Source: JBAVQS01 sp049694275 (lineage in GTDB: Bacteria; Chloroflexota; Anaerolineae; UBA4142; SHND01). From it: a stretch of 39,009 nucleotides of DNA. The notes beneath the pieces are model-generated. The model was not told where the DNA came from and did not search any database. It saw only the letters and a program-made list of their open reading frames with translations. The stretch lies in the NCBI GenBank assembly GCA_049694275.1, contig JBAVQS010000143.1:1-39009 (forward strand), in the 5' to 3' direction. The position numbers were made by a program, and so were the translations under genes. Position 1 is the first letter of the stretch, and each line of letters begins with the position of its first letter. Positions 1 through 7,591 of the stretch are shown here, piece after piece.

Positions 1-145
1 CCAACGCACGGGCGTACCAGCCGGCGAGCGCCCAGCGGTTGAGGGCGCCATCCGGGTTGGCAATGCCGACGATGGGCTCGTAACCGTCAACCGGGCTCAA
101 CTGGCCGTTGACAAAGAAATAGTTGACGATCGACTGCCACCACAA
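1..145 (-). CDS. possible partial membrane-type protein, runs off the left edge
   Basis: The minus strand is open from about position 214 to the window edge. The part below 160 reads like real protein, rich in Trp, Phe and Tyr (WQSIVNYFFVNGQLSPV, then GYEPIVGIANPDG). There is no ATG or GTG in this frame. The only start-like codon is TTG at 145-143, with no clear ribosome binding site. It lies just downstream of the macrodomain gene on the same strand and could be co-transcribed with it. It could also be an N-terminally truncated relic. The family is not recognised. Confidence 0.3.
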   Translation of the reverse strand, partial: MWWQSIVNYFFVNGQLSPVDGYEPIVGIANPDGALNRWALAGWYARAL

Positions 146-206
146 GATAAAGGACTGCCAAAAGACGCCAGGGTGGGGTGGGTGGCCTCTACGTTTCCGC
201 GGGCGC

Positions 207-743
207 CTATGCGCTCAACAGTTCCTGGATGACCTGTTCGTGCACCTCGTACGCATGGCGATCATAGAGCACAAAGCGAACCAGGGCTGGCTCGTCGTGC
301 TCCTGGAGGTAACTGAGCGCGGTCCCGAGCGCAATGCGCGCGGCCGCCTGGAGTGGATAGCCAAAGACGCCGGTCGAGATGGCAGGAAAGGCAACGCTTT
401 TCAGATGCTGCGCGGCGGCAATCTCTAGCGAACGGCGATAGACCGACGCCAGCAGTTCGGGTTCGCCGTGCCGTCCATCGCGATAGACCGGGCCGACGGC
501 GTGGATGACGAACCGGGCGGGGAGCCGGTAGCCGCGCGTTAACTTGGCGTCGCCTGTCTCGCACCCGCCGAGCGTGAGGCACTCGGTCAGCAGCTCCGGC
601 CCCGCCGCGCGGTGAATCGCTCCATCCACGCCGCCGCCGCCGAGCAGGCTCGAATTGGCTGCGTTCACAATCGCGTCCGTGTCCTGCCGGGTGATGTCGC
701 CCTGCACCAGCTCAATGGCGTTATCATTGATCTCGTAAAGCAT
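207..743 (-). CDS. macrodomain protein, probable O-acetyl-ADP-ribose/ADP-ribose hydrolase (YmdB/MacroD type)
   Basis: A single macrodomain of 178 aa fills the protein. The N-terminal hallmark is present: QGDIT followed by DAIVNAANSSLLGGGGVDGAIHRAAG at residues 15-45, in which the Asn-Ala-Ala-Asn and the Gly-rich loop contact ADP-ribose. A second signature, PAISTGVFGYP, lies at about 118-128 and forms the phosphate-binding loop. Family members of this length remove ADP-ribose from proteins or hydrolyse O-acetyl-ADP-ribose in the cytoplasm. The start has a GGGGAG ribosome binding site a few bases upstream, and an extended -10 box lies about 65 bases upstream. The gene is divergent from the acetyltransferase gene and shares its promoter region. 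The fold is clear; the exact substrate is inferred. Confidence 0.9.
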   Translation of the reverse strand: MLYEINDNAIELVQGDITRQDTDAIVNAANSSLLGGGGVDGAIHRAAGPELLTECLTLGGCETGDAKLTRGYRLPARFVIHAVGPVYRDGRHGEPELLASVYRRSLEIAAAQHLKSVAFPAISTGVFGYPLQAAARIALGTALSYLQEHDEPALVRFVLYDRHAYEVHEQVIQELLSA

Positions 744-765
744 AGAGACTCCCCAAAGGAATCGA

Positions 766-777
766 GTGACTTGTCAC
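766..777. promoter_or_regulatory. short perfect inverted repeat in the leader of the macrodomain gene
   Basis: GTGAC-TT-GTCAC forms a 12-base palindrome between the proposed promoter and the start of the macrodomain gene. It could be an operator half-site pair, but there is only one copy and it is short, so chance is possible. Confidence 0.2.
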
Positions 778-806
778 AGAACCCCTTTTTTCAATCGACG
801 CGTTCA

Positions 807-838
807 ATTATACCACCGGATACGCTTTACCCTGTCAT
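807..838 (-). promoter_or_regulatory. promoter for the macrodomain gene
   Basis: Read on the minus strand, TGG-TATAAT (the TATAAT covers 812-807) is a perfect extended -10 box. The best -35-like match, ATGACA at 838-833, is 20 bases away, which is long but tolerable for an extended -10. The predicted RNA starts about 60 bases before the coding start. Confidence 0.45.
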
Positions 839-856
839 TGAAAAATGAGGTAGAAT
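827..856 (+). promoter_or_regulatory. promoter for the acetyltransferase-methyltransferase pair
   Basis: A TAGAAT -10 box at 851-856 sits 18 bases after TTACCC at 827-832. It overlaps the oppositely directed promoter of the macrodomain gene, so the two transcripts may compete. The next gene starts at 890 after an AAGGAG ribosome binding site at 872-877. Confidence 0.45.
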
Positions 857-889
857 AGGCTTGCCAAAATCAAGGAGCGTCAAGCAATC

Positions 890-2074
890 ATGAACCCGAT
901 CACCATTTGCCAGTTGACCGGCCAGGAGCAGTTGGACGCCATGTTCAACCTTGGCTCGTATGCCTTTAAACCTTCGCCCCCCTTTCCTGATAAGGAGGCG
1001 TGGTTGGAGGTGGCGCGCGCGCGGGAGGGGGTGACCTATCTCGCGGTGTTGGAAGAGGGCCGGGCGGTCGCGGGGATGGCGGCCAGCTCGATGAGCGAGA
1101 ATGTGCGCGGCCGGCTCTATGAGACAACCGGAATCTGGGGGGTGGCGACAGACCCGGCGGCGCGGCGGCGCGGCTATGTCCGCCAACTCATCGCCGAACT
1201 GTTCGCCGAGCGGCGCGCGGCCGGGCATGTGCTGTCAACGCTCTATCCATTCCGCGAGTCCTTTTACGAGCGGATGGGCTATGCCACATTTCCGCTCTCG
1301 CGCATCGCCCGGTTCAAGCCGGCGGCGTTGGCCTCGCTGCTGCGGCAGGATTTCGGCGGCGAGGTCGAGCGCGTGTTTATTGGGGATGGCTTTCCCGAAT
1401 ACCGCGAGTTTCTCTACCGGCTCCAGGCGCGCGTTCATGGCATGGGCGTCTTTCATCTCTGGAACAAGGTCGCCGCACAGCGCGGCCATTTCTGGCTGGC
1501 CCTGGCAAAGGTCGGGGGCGAGACAGTGGGCGTGATGCGCTATGAGCTCACGGGGGATGAAATTACCCAGTTCCTGATGCGAGCGTCGAACTTGTATTCG
1601 CTCACCAGCCAGGGCAAATACCTTCTCCTACAATGGATTGCGCGGCACGTGGACCAGGCGGGCCAGGTCGAGCTGGCGCTGCCGGCATTCGAGCATCCCG
1701 AGACCTGGCTGGCGGATCTGAGCGTCAAGCTCGAATCGGCCGTCCGCGCGCCGATGGGTCGCGTGCTCGACGTGAGCGCCCTGGGCGGGATGCAGACCGG
1801 TCCCGGCTGTTTCTCGGCGCGCATCGCCGACCCGCTATGCGCCTGGAATGATCGCGTGTGGCGATTCGAGACGGTCGATGGCGCGCTCCGGGTCGAACCG
1901 GCTGACAAGGGGGATTGCACCCTCAGCATCCAGGGCCTGTCCGGCCTGGTGTATGGCACGCACGACCCCGCCGATTTTGCGATTCGCGGCTGGGGGGACG
2001 CGTCGCCCGATCTGCAGGTGACCCTGCGCTCCATGTTCCCGGCTGTCATTCCCTATCTTCACGAAGAGTTCTAA
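890..2074 (+). CDS. Eis-like GNAT family N-acetyltransferase
   Basis: The 394-aa protein has the three-part Eis architecture: a GNAT domain (about 1-150), a second GNAT-like region (about 160-285) and an SCP2-like C-terminal domain (about 290-394). The acetyl-CoA loop is DPAARRRGYVRQL at about 87-99. Tyr126 in the motif FYERMGY corresponds in position to the general-acid Tyr of mycobacterial Eis. The protein ends in Phe, and in Eis the carboxylate of the C-terminal Phe is the catalytic base. Eis enzymes acetylate amines, including aminoglycosides and lysines; the substrate here cannot be read from sequence. The stop codon overlaps the next ATG (TAATG), so translation of the two genes is probably coupled. 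Confidence 0.9.
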   Translation: MNPITICQLTGQEQLDAMFNLGSYAFKPSPPFPDKEAWLEVARAREGVTYLAVLEEGRAVAGMAASSMSENVRGRLYETTGIWGVATDPAARRRGYVRQLIAELFAERRAAGHVLSTLYPFRESFYERMGYATFPLSRIARFKPAALASLLRQDFGGEVERVFIGDGFPEYREFLYRLQARVHGMGVFHLWNKVAAQRGHFWLALAKVGGETVGVMRYELTGDEITQFLMRASNLYSLTSQGKYLLLQWIARHVDQAGQVELALPAFEHPETWLADLSVKLESAVRAPMGRVLDVSALGGMQTGPGCFSARIADPLCAWNDRVWRFETVDGALRVEPADKGDCTLSIQGLSGLVYGTHDPADFAIRGWGDASPDLQVTLRSMFPAVIPYLHEEF

Positions 2075-3699
2075 TGGGCATGAGCGAGACTCGAACCGAG
2101 ACTGAACCCGGTACGAAATATGTTTTGCAAGAACCGGTGCGCCTTTCGCAATCCATGCTCTGGCAGCTCCAGCGCCGGTTTTTCGAGCGGCGCGGGCATG
2201 CGGCGTGGGGTAGCCATATTGTCCCTTCCTATATCACCACCAACCCTTTTATTGCCGCCGCCTATGCGCGCGTCATTTTCGGATTTATCCGAGATTGCGC
2301 CCGCGCCGGCGCACCCCTGGGCCCGCTCGACCCGGCGCAGCCGCTGTATATCCTCGAGCTCGGCGCCGGCGCCGGTCGCCTGGCATTCAACCTGCTCCAG
2401 TCTCTCACCGCCTCGCTCGCGCACTCTTGCCTGCGCAATATTCAAATCCGGTATATCCTGACCGATCTGGTCGCCAAGAATCTTGACTTTGTTTCAACCC
2501 ATCCCGCGCTCCAGGCCTGGATTCAAGCGGGCCTCGTCGATTTTGCCCTGTTCGACGCCGAGCATCCTGCGCCGCTCGTGCTGCGCCATTCGGGGCAGGT
2601 CCTTGCGCCCGGCGCAGTCTCCAATCCTTTGGTCCTCGTCGCCAACTATTTCTTTGACAGCATTCCGCAGGACGCTTTTTACGTCGAGAACGGTCAATTG
2701 AACGAGAGCCTGCTCAAGCTCACTTATCCGCAGCCCGAACCGGACCTCGACGACCTGGACCTGTTCCGGCAACTGACCCTGGTCTATCAGCGACAGCCCG
2801 CCGCCCCCGATTATTATGCGGACCCGGAGTTGAATCGCCTTCTCGAAATGTATCGCCGGCAGGTCGACCAGGGCGCGGTCGATTTCCCGAATGTGGCGCT
2901 CGACGCGCTCCGCTTTTTCCGCGAGCTGGCGCGCGACCGCCTGCTCTTGATAACCGGCGACAAGGGGTATGACCGGCCCGAAAACCTGGAGGGGCGGCAA
3001 GAGCCGGGCTATGCGGTCCATGGCAGTTTTTCGATGATGGTCAACTATCACGCGCTCGGCCAGTATTTTGCCAACGGCGGCGGCCAGGTCCTGCGAACGA
3101 GCTATCGTTATACTGGGCTCAATATCCTGGCGATGCTCCTGGGCGCTCCCCCGGATGGCTATGCCGAAACCCACCAGGCTTTTTTCGAGGTGATTGACAG
3201 GCAGGGCCCCGACGATTTTTTCAGCCTTGCCCAGGGGATCGAGCCGTACCTCGGGGGACTGAGCCTGGATCAGTTTCTGAGCTATCTTCGTTTGAGCGGG
3301 TGGGATTCGCACATCTTTATCAAATGTTTCCCCACGCTGCTCGACCAGGTCGGCTCTGCGACCGAGCGCCAGCAGGATGAAGTGCGGCGTGCCGTTGGGC
3401 AGTTGTGGAACCATTATTACTATATCGGCGACGAGTCGGATGTGCCGTTCGACCTGGGCATGCTCCTCTTTAAAATTGGCGATCACGCCGAGGCGCTCGA
3501 TTTCTTTGATATCTCGCTCAAGCTCTTTGGCCCGGCCGCCAGCACCTATTATAACCAGGCCGTTTGCCTGTATCGTTTTGACCGGAATCAAGAGGCGCTG
3601 GATGCCGTCAACCGCGCGCTCGAGATCAACGCCGAAATGGAGCAGGCATACCGGCTGCGCGCCGGCATCCGCAAAGCATTGGGGGCAATGAACCAATGA
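2074..3699 (+). CDS. MidA/NDUFAF7-like SAM-dependent methyltransferase with C-terminal TPR repeats
   Basis: Class I methyltransferase motif I is seen as ELGAGAGRL at about residues 95-103. The pattern VANYFFDSIPQDAFYV at about 189-204 resembles the NEFFDALP motif of the MidA (DUF185) family, whose mitochondrial member NDUFAF7 methylates an arginine of complex I. From about residue 465 the protein switches to tetratricopeptide repeats (GMLLFKIGDHAEALDFF, then YYNQAVCLYRFDRNQEAL). I chose the ATG at 2074, which overlaps the upstream stop and has GAAGAG five bases upstream. ATG 2080 is an alternative. The open frame extends further 5', but that part is antisense-like and overlaps the acetyltransferase. 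A MidA-like domain joined to TPRs suggests a protein-directed methyltransferase; the target is unknown. The stop codon lies inside an 8-base repeat array. Confidence 0.75.
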   Translation: MGMSETRTETEPGTKYVLQEPVRLSQSMLWQLQRRFFERRGHAAWGSHIVPSYITTNPFIAAAYARVIFGFIRDCARAGAPLGPLDPAQPLYILELGAGAGRLAFNLLQSLTASLAHSCLRNIQIRYILTDLVAKNLDFVSTHPALQAWIQAGLVDFALFDAEHPAPLVLRHSGQVLAPGAVSNPLVLVANYFFDSIPQDAFYVENGQLNESLLKLTYPQPEPDLDDLDLFRQLTLVYQRQPAAPDYYADPELNRLLEMYRRQVDQGAVDFPNVALDALRFFRELARDRLLLITGDKGYDRPENLEGRQEPGYAVHGSFSMMVNYHALGQYFANGGGQVLRTSYRYTGLNILAMLLGAPPDGYAETHQAFFEVIDRQGPDDFFSLAQGIEPYLGGLSLDQFLSYLRLSGWDSHIFIKCFPTLLDQVGSATERQQDEVRRAVGQLWNHYYYIGDESDVPFDLGMLLFKIGDHAEALDFFDISLKLFGPAASTYYNQAVCLYRFDRNQEALDAVNRALEINAEMEQAYRLRAGIRKALGAMNQ

Positions 3700-3734
3700 A
3701 TCACTGAGCAATGAACCAATGGATCATTGCCCCC
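3680..3734. repeat. degenerate 8-base tandem array across the methyltransferase stop codon, also a long inverted repeat
   Basis: Units of about 8 bases follow one another: ATGAACCA, ATGAATCA, CTGAGCA (one base short), ATGAACCA, ATGGATCA. The outer units TGGGGGCAATGA (3680-3691) and TCATTGCCCCCA (3724-3735) are perfect inverted complements, so the RNA can fold into a hairpin with a large loop. A 14-base direct repeat is at 3685-3698 and 3708-3721. The TGA stop at 3697-3699 lies within the second unit. Confidence 0.7.
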
Positions 3735-3757
3735 ATGGGTTCCCTTTCTCCCTTTTT

Positions 3758-3786
3758 ACTTGTTTCCCGTGCACTCGTGCTATAAT
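3758..3786 (+). promoter_or_regulatory. extended -10 promoter directly upstream of SBP1
   Basis: TGC-TATAAT at 3778-3786 is a perfect extended -10 box. The -35 region is weak (ACTTGT with 17-base spacing, or TTGTTT with 15). A GTG codon in frame with the SBP1 gene starts 8 bases after the box, where transcription would begin, so the mRNA would be leaderless or nearly so. Confidence 0.5.
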
Positions 3787-3793
3787 CCCCCCT

Positions 3794-5467
3794 GTGCCAG
3801 TTCGTTTACGCCGCGATGTATGGCTCCTCGCGCTCTGGGTGATCCTGTTTGCCGGCTGTCGTGCCTCCAGCGCCCCCACCGGTCCAGAAATCTCGCTCAA
3901 TTTTGGGTTTGATCCCCCGACGATTGATCCGGCGCTTGTCACCGATCCGCCGTCGATTCAGGTGGACAATCTCCTCTTTCTCAATCTCGTCAACCTGCAT
4001 GAGGAGGATGGCATCGCCGAGCCGGCGCTCGCCGCCAGTTGGGCCGTCTCAGGCGACGGGCAGACCTGGGAGTTTCACCTGCGCGATGATGTCTATTGGG
4101 TGGCCTACAACCCGGATACCAACAAAGCGGACAAAAAACGCGCTGTGACGGCGGATGATGTGGTGTACAGCGTGCGCCGCCTTTTTGACCCGCGCACCCA
4201 GTCCGCGTATGCGCCGCATTTTGCGTCGCTCCTCCGCAACGCGCTCCCGTTCAACAGCGCCGACCCGCGCTCAGCGCCGGCCGATCTCGACAAGATGGCG
4301 AACGTGCTCGGCGTCATTGCCAAGGATGCGCACACGGTCCAGTTCATTCTCTCGCGCCCGATGAGCGCTTTCCCCGCGCTGGCCGCGACCTGGTTGGGCC
4401 GCATTCAGCCGCAAGAGCCGATTGTCGAGAATGGCATCGACTGGGCCACGCCGGGTCTGTTATGGAGCAGCGGTCCGTACATGCTCGAAGGATGGGAGCA
4501 TAACCAGTACATCCTGCTGCGGCGCAACCCATACTATTACGATGTCGCCAACGTCCAGATCGAGCGCCTGCGTTTTAAAATGATTCCCGATGTCTCTTCG
4601 GCGCTGGATTTCTATCTGGGCGGCGATCTGGATACCACCGATCCCTATGGCAGCATCGAGGGCGACCAGTTGGCGCGGGTTGCGGAGGACGCGACCCTTT
4701 CCCGAGATCAGCGTGAACTGCCTGGCCTCTGCTCTCAATACATCGGCTTTAATGTCAGCCAGCCCCCGTTCGATAACGTCCTGGTTCGCCGCGCTTTTGC
4801 AGCCGGACTGGACCGCCAGGCGTTGGTGAGCCAGGTGTTCAAGGGTGGGCAGTTGGCGAGCCACTTTACGCCGCCGGGCCTGGTGGCCTCGCCGGATATC
4901 TCGAAAACCCTGAGCATTGAATTCGACGCGCTGCAGGCGCGCACCCTGCTGGACCAATCGGGATGGGGCGCCGCGCACAAGGCGTTGCCCCAGATTGAAT
5001 TTGGGATCAACACGAATGACACCTTTCACGCCATGGCGGTGGCCGCCAGTGGAAACTGGCAGGCGGCGCTGAGCGCCATCGTCCACGTCAATATCGACGA
5101 GTGGGGTGTCTATCTGGACAAGCTGCAAAAAACGCCCCCGAATCTCTTTCGGATGGGCTATTGCGCCGTCTATCCCGACGCGGCCAATTTCGCTTATGAC
5201 GCCTTTCACTCGGGGGCGGAGCAGAACTGGACGCGGTGGTCCAGTCCGGACTATGACCGGTTGGTAGAGCAGGCGTCCCGCGAGACCGATGTCGTCAAAC
5301 GCAGGGACCTTTATACCGCTGCAGAAAAGATTCTCGTTGCGGATCAAGCAGTGATCATCCCGATTCTCTGGAGCACCCGACTTTCGATTACCAACCCGCA
5401 CATCCAGCGCACCTATGCCCTCCTGGAGGGGTACGAGCGGATCGAGCACTGGAAGGTCAATCGCTAA
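3794..5467 (+). CDS. ABC transporter substrate-binding lipoprotein, family 5 (SBP1)
   Basis: This is a periplasmic or cell-surface binding protein of the SBP_bac_5 (DppA/OppA/NikA) family that would deliver peptides or similar solutes to the permeases encoded downstream. I start it at GTG 3794, which gives a 557-aa lipoprotein precursor: a basic start (VPVRLRRD), a hydrophobic stretch, and the lipobox LFAGC with Cys22. The frame continues further upstream, but that part (from 3719) has no signal-peptide logic and overlaps the promoter. Family landmarks are PTIDPALV near the mature N-terminus, the LRDDVYW strand, SGPYMLEGWEHNQYILLRRNPYYY, and QPPFDNVLVRRAFAAGLDR. It is followed by a second binding protein, not by permeases, after a 333-base gap. 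Confidence 0.9.
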   Translation: MPVRLRRDVWLLALWVILFAGCRASSAPTGPEISLNFGFDPPTIDPALVTDPPSIQVDNLLFLNLVNLHEEDGIAEPALAASWAVSGDGQTWEFHLRDDVYWVAYNPDTNKADKKRAVTADDVVYSVRRLFDPRTQSAYAPHFASLLRNALPFNSADPRSAPADLDKMANVLGVIAKDAHTVQFILSRPMSAFPALAATWLGRIQPQEPIVENGIDWATPGLLWSSGPYMLEGWEHNQYILLRRNPYYYDVANVQIERLRFKMIPDVSSALDFYLGGDLDTTDPYGSIEGDQLARVAEDATLSRDQRELPGLCSQYIGFNVSQPPFDNVLVRRAFAAGLDRQALVSQVFKGGQLASHFTPPGLVASPDISKTLSIEFDALQARTLLDQSGWGAAHKALPQIEFGINTNDTFHAMAVAASGNWQAALSAIVHVNIDEWGVYLDKLQKTPPNLFRMGYCAVYPDAANFAYDAFHSGAEQNWTRWSSPDYDRLVEQASRETDVVKRRDLYTAAEKILVADQAVIIPILWSTRLSITNPHIQRTYALLEGYERIEHWKVNR

Positions 5468-5800
5468 TAGACGCATTTCCCGTTATAATGCAACCCATCT
5501 GGATTACACGTGGCAAAGGGTGTGCGTCACGTTTTTGGGTCCCTATTCGACGCAGGTCGAATTTGCTATGCGTTGCCGCGATTTTCCCAAAGGGATCCCT
5601 GCGGGACAATCGCCCTGGCAGGCCCCCTAAAATTCCGACGCATACGCGGCAAAAGGTCGCTCTTGACAACCGGTGTAACGTTATGATACGATTGCGCGAA
5701 ATTTAACAGAGTCTGGCTCGAACCCTCCGATTAGTGATGGCTGGACCGGAACAGGACCCCGTGGTCAAGTGCTCTGTATGTCCTTGGAGGACGGCTGAAT
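5468..5800. other. 333-base intergenic region with hairpin and repeat relic
   Basis: I see no gene here. There is a solitary TATAAT at 5484-5489 without a good -35. A small perfect hairpin, ATTCGAC-GCAG-GTCGAAT, is at 5545-5562. The 16 bases at 5580-5595 are the exact complement of 22866-22881, inside a known-looking palindromic repeat, so this is probably a relic of that repeat family. The SBP2 promoter is at 5663-5692. Confidence 0.6.
5663..5692 (+). promoter_or_regulatory. sigma-70-type promoter for SBP2
   Basis: A perfect TTGACA -35 box at 5663-5668 is followed after 18 bases by TACGAT (5687-5692). The alternative TATGAT at 5682-5687 has short spacing. The predicted 5' leader is about 100 bases and ends with GGAGG at 5786-5790, ten bases before the ATG. 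Confidence 0.55.
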
Positions 5801-7534
5801 ATGTCAGAAAATAAATGGTTAATTGGCGTTGTGGCTGTATTGCTGGTCGCACTATTAGGCCTTGTATGCGTTGGCATCGGCGCGCTGGTCTATTGCCCCA
5901 CGCCCGGTAGCGTCTGCTCGGGTTTGCTGGGATCGTCTTCAACCGGCGGGAATCTCCCCAACAGCACCCCGCGCAGCGGAGCAGCAAACCCGACCGCGAA
6001 ACCCCCGGTTTCGAGCACGACAAATGGCAAAGTGCTGCGGTTGCCGGGCGGCGTGGGCGGTGGGGGGGACCCGATTACCCTCGACCCTGCCATGGCGGGC
6101 GACGTCGATTCGGCGACCTATGTGATGGAGATCTTTAGCGGACTCGTTGCCTTTGACAAGGACCTCAAGATTGTGCCCGAACTGGCGCAGAATTGGGATA
6201 CGAGCGCCGATGGCAAGGTCTATACCTTTCACCTGCGGCAGGATGCCAAGTTCCATGATGGACGTGTGGTTACAGCGCAGGATGTGAAATACTCGATTGA
6301 GCGCGCGGCCAATCCCCGGACGCGCTCGACGACCGCCCCGCTCTATCTCGGCGATATTACCGGTTTTAATGACCGGTATACCGGCAAGGCGACGGAGGTT
6401 GCCGGCGTCAAGGTAGTCGACAACTACACCGTCGAGTTTACCCTCGACCGTCCCGTGGCCTATTTCCTGGCCGAGTTGACCTATCCCTCCAGCTTTGTCG
6501 TCGACAAGAACAATGTCGAGGGCGCTTCGCAGCCCTGGTATCTCAAGCCGAACGGGACCGGGCCATTCAAGCTCAAGTCCTGGGAACAGGGTCAGCAGAT
6601 CACTCTGCTCAAAAACGCCGATTATTACGGAAATCCAAAGCCCGGCGTCGATGAAGTGGACCTGATCCTCGGCGGCGGATCTTCCATGACGCTCTATGAG
6701 AACGGCGAGCTCGAAGGCGTCCGTGTGAGCGCCGCGGATATCGATCGGGTTCAGGACCCGTCCAATCCGCTCAACAAGGAATTGTCCACCTGGCCTCAAT
6801 TGAGCACCGGCTTTCTCGTCTTTAACGTCAAGAAAGCGCCGTTCGACGATGTCAATGTTCGCAAGGCATTTGCCATGTGCGTGGACCGCCAAAAGCTGGT
6901 TACCGTGGTCGCCAAGAACATGGTGACCCCGGCCACGGGTATCCTGCCGCAGGCGTTCCCCGGGTTTAACCAGAACTTGCAGGGGATCCCCTACGACGCG
7001 ACGCAAGCCAAGCAGTTGATCGCGCAGAGCAAATATGCTGGCAAGTTGCCCGATATCACCTGGAGTACCAGCGGCTCGGGCGGGACGACCGGCCCGGATA
7101 CGCAGGCGATTGCGGAGATGCTCAAGCAGTGCGCCGGCGCGAATATCTCGATCGAGCAATCCGATTTTGCCACCTATCTGACGCAGATTACCGGCACGGA
7201 TATTCAGCTCCAGATGTTTGACATTGGTTGGAGCGCCGACTATGCCGACCCGAACGATTTTTTGAATCTCTTGTTCCACTGCGGCAGCTCACAGAACTGG
7301 AGCGGCTATTGCAATCCGAACGTGGACAAGCTGATCGACCAGGCGAGCGTCGAGACCGATAACACGAAACGCGTCCAGCTCTATCAGCAGGCTGAGCAGA
7401 TGATTATGAACGATGCGCCCGTGTTGCCGCTCACCTATGGCAAGGATTACTGGCTGTCCAAGCCGTATGTCCAGGGCTTTATTGATCCGCCGCTGATTAT
7501 CTCCCGACTCAAGTATATCTCGCTCCAAAAGTAA
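5801..7534 (+). CDS. ABC transporter substrate-binding protein, family 5 (SBP2), membrane-anchored
   Basis: A 577-aa family 5 binding protein. The first 32 residues are a short polar start plus a long hydrophobic segment (WLIGVVAVLLVALLGLVCVG). No convincing lipobox is seen, so it may stay attached by an uncleaved N-terminal helix. A low-complexity Ser/Thr/Pro/Gly linker spans about 45-75. Family features are DPITLDPAMAGDVDSATYVMEI, YTFHLRQDAKFHDGRVVTAQDV, GTGPFKLKSWEQGQQITLLKN and APFDDVNVRKAFAMCVDR. It lies directly before the dppB-dppC-dppD-dppF set, so it is the likely cognate binding protein. SBP1, one gene upstream with its own promoter, may feed the same transporter. Confidence 0.9.
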   Translation: MSENKWLIGVVAVLLVALLGLVCVGIGALVYCPTPGSVCSGLLGSSSTGGNLPNSTPRSGAANPTAKPPVSSTTNGKVLRLPGGVGGGGDPITLDPAMAGDVDSATYVMEIFSGLVAFDKDLKIVPELAQNWDTSADGKVYTFHLRQDAKFHDGRVVTAQDVKYSIERAANPRTRSTTAPLYLGDITGFNDRYTGKATEVAGVKVVDNYTVEFTLDRPVAYFLAELTYPSSFVVDKNNVEGASQPWYLKPNGTGPFKLKSWEQGQQITLLKNADYYGNPKPGVDEVDLILGGGSSMTLYENGELEGVRVSAADIDRVQDPSNPLNKELSTWPQLSTGFLVFNVKKAPFDDVNVRKAFAMCVDRQKLVTVVAKNMVTPATGILPQAFPGFNQNLQGIPYDATQAKQLIAQSKYAGKLPDITWSTSGSGGTTGPDTQAIAEMLKQCAGANISIEQSDFATYLTQITGTDIQLQMFDIGWSADYADPNDFLNLLFHCGSSQNWSGYCNPNVDKLIDQASVETDNTKRVQLYQQAEQMIMNDAPVLPLTYGKDYWLSKPYVQGFIDPPLIISRLKYISLQK

Positions 7535-7542
7535 CCGGACCA

Positions 7543-7575
7543 GGCGCGGGCGACTCGCATCCGAGCGCCCGCGCC
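7543..7575 (+). promoter_or_regulatory. GC-rich hairpin between SBP2 and the first permease gene
   Basis: The left arm at 7543-7557 and the right arm at 7562-7575 pair over 14 bases with one bulged A (7553) and the loop CATC. No T-run follows, so this is not a classic terminator. It is better seen as an mRNA-stabilising or attenuating element that would keep the binding protein more abundant than the permeases. Similar hairpins occupy the other two SBP-permease junctions. Confidence 0.7.
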
Positions 7576-7591
7576 GCTTGCCCATTTTGCG

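Noticed and set aside
2494..3711. 405-aa open frame on the minus strand opposite the methyltransferase gene, and similar long antisense frames (10545-11918, 12812-14053, 27814-29223)
   Set aside because: They mirror real genes in high-GC DNA, lack ribosome binding sites, have Arg/Ala/Gly-rich or scrambled composition and no recognisable domains.
3740..3771. Further 8-base array of C/T-rich units upstream of SBP1
   Set aside because: Units such as TTCCCTTT and CTCCCTTT suggest a period of 8, but low complexity explains it equally well.
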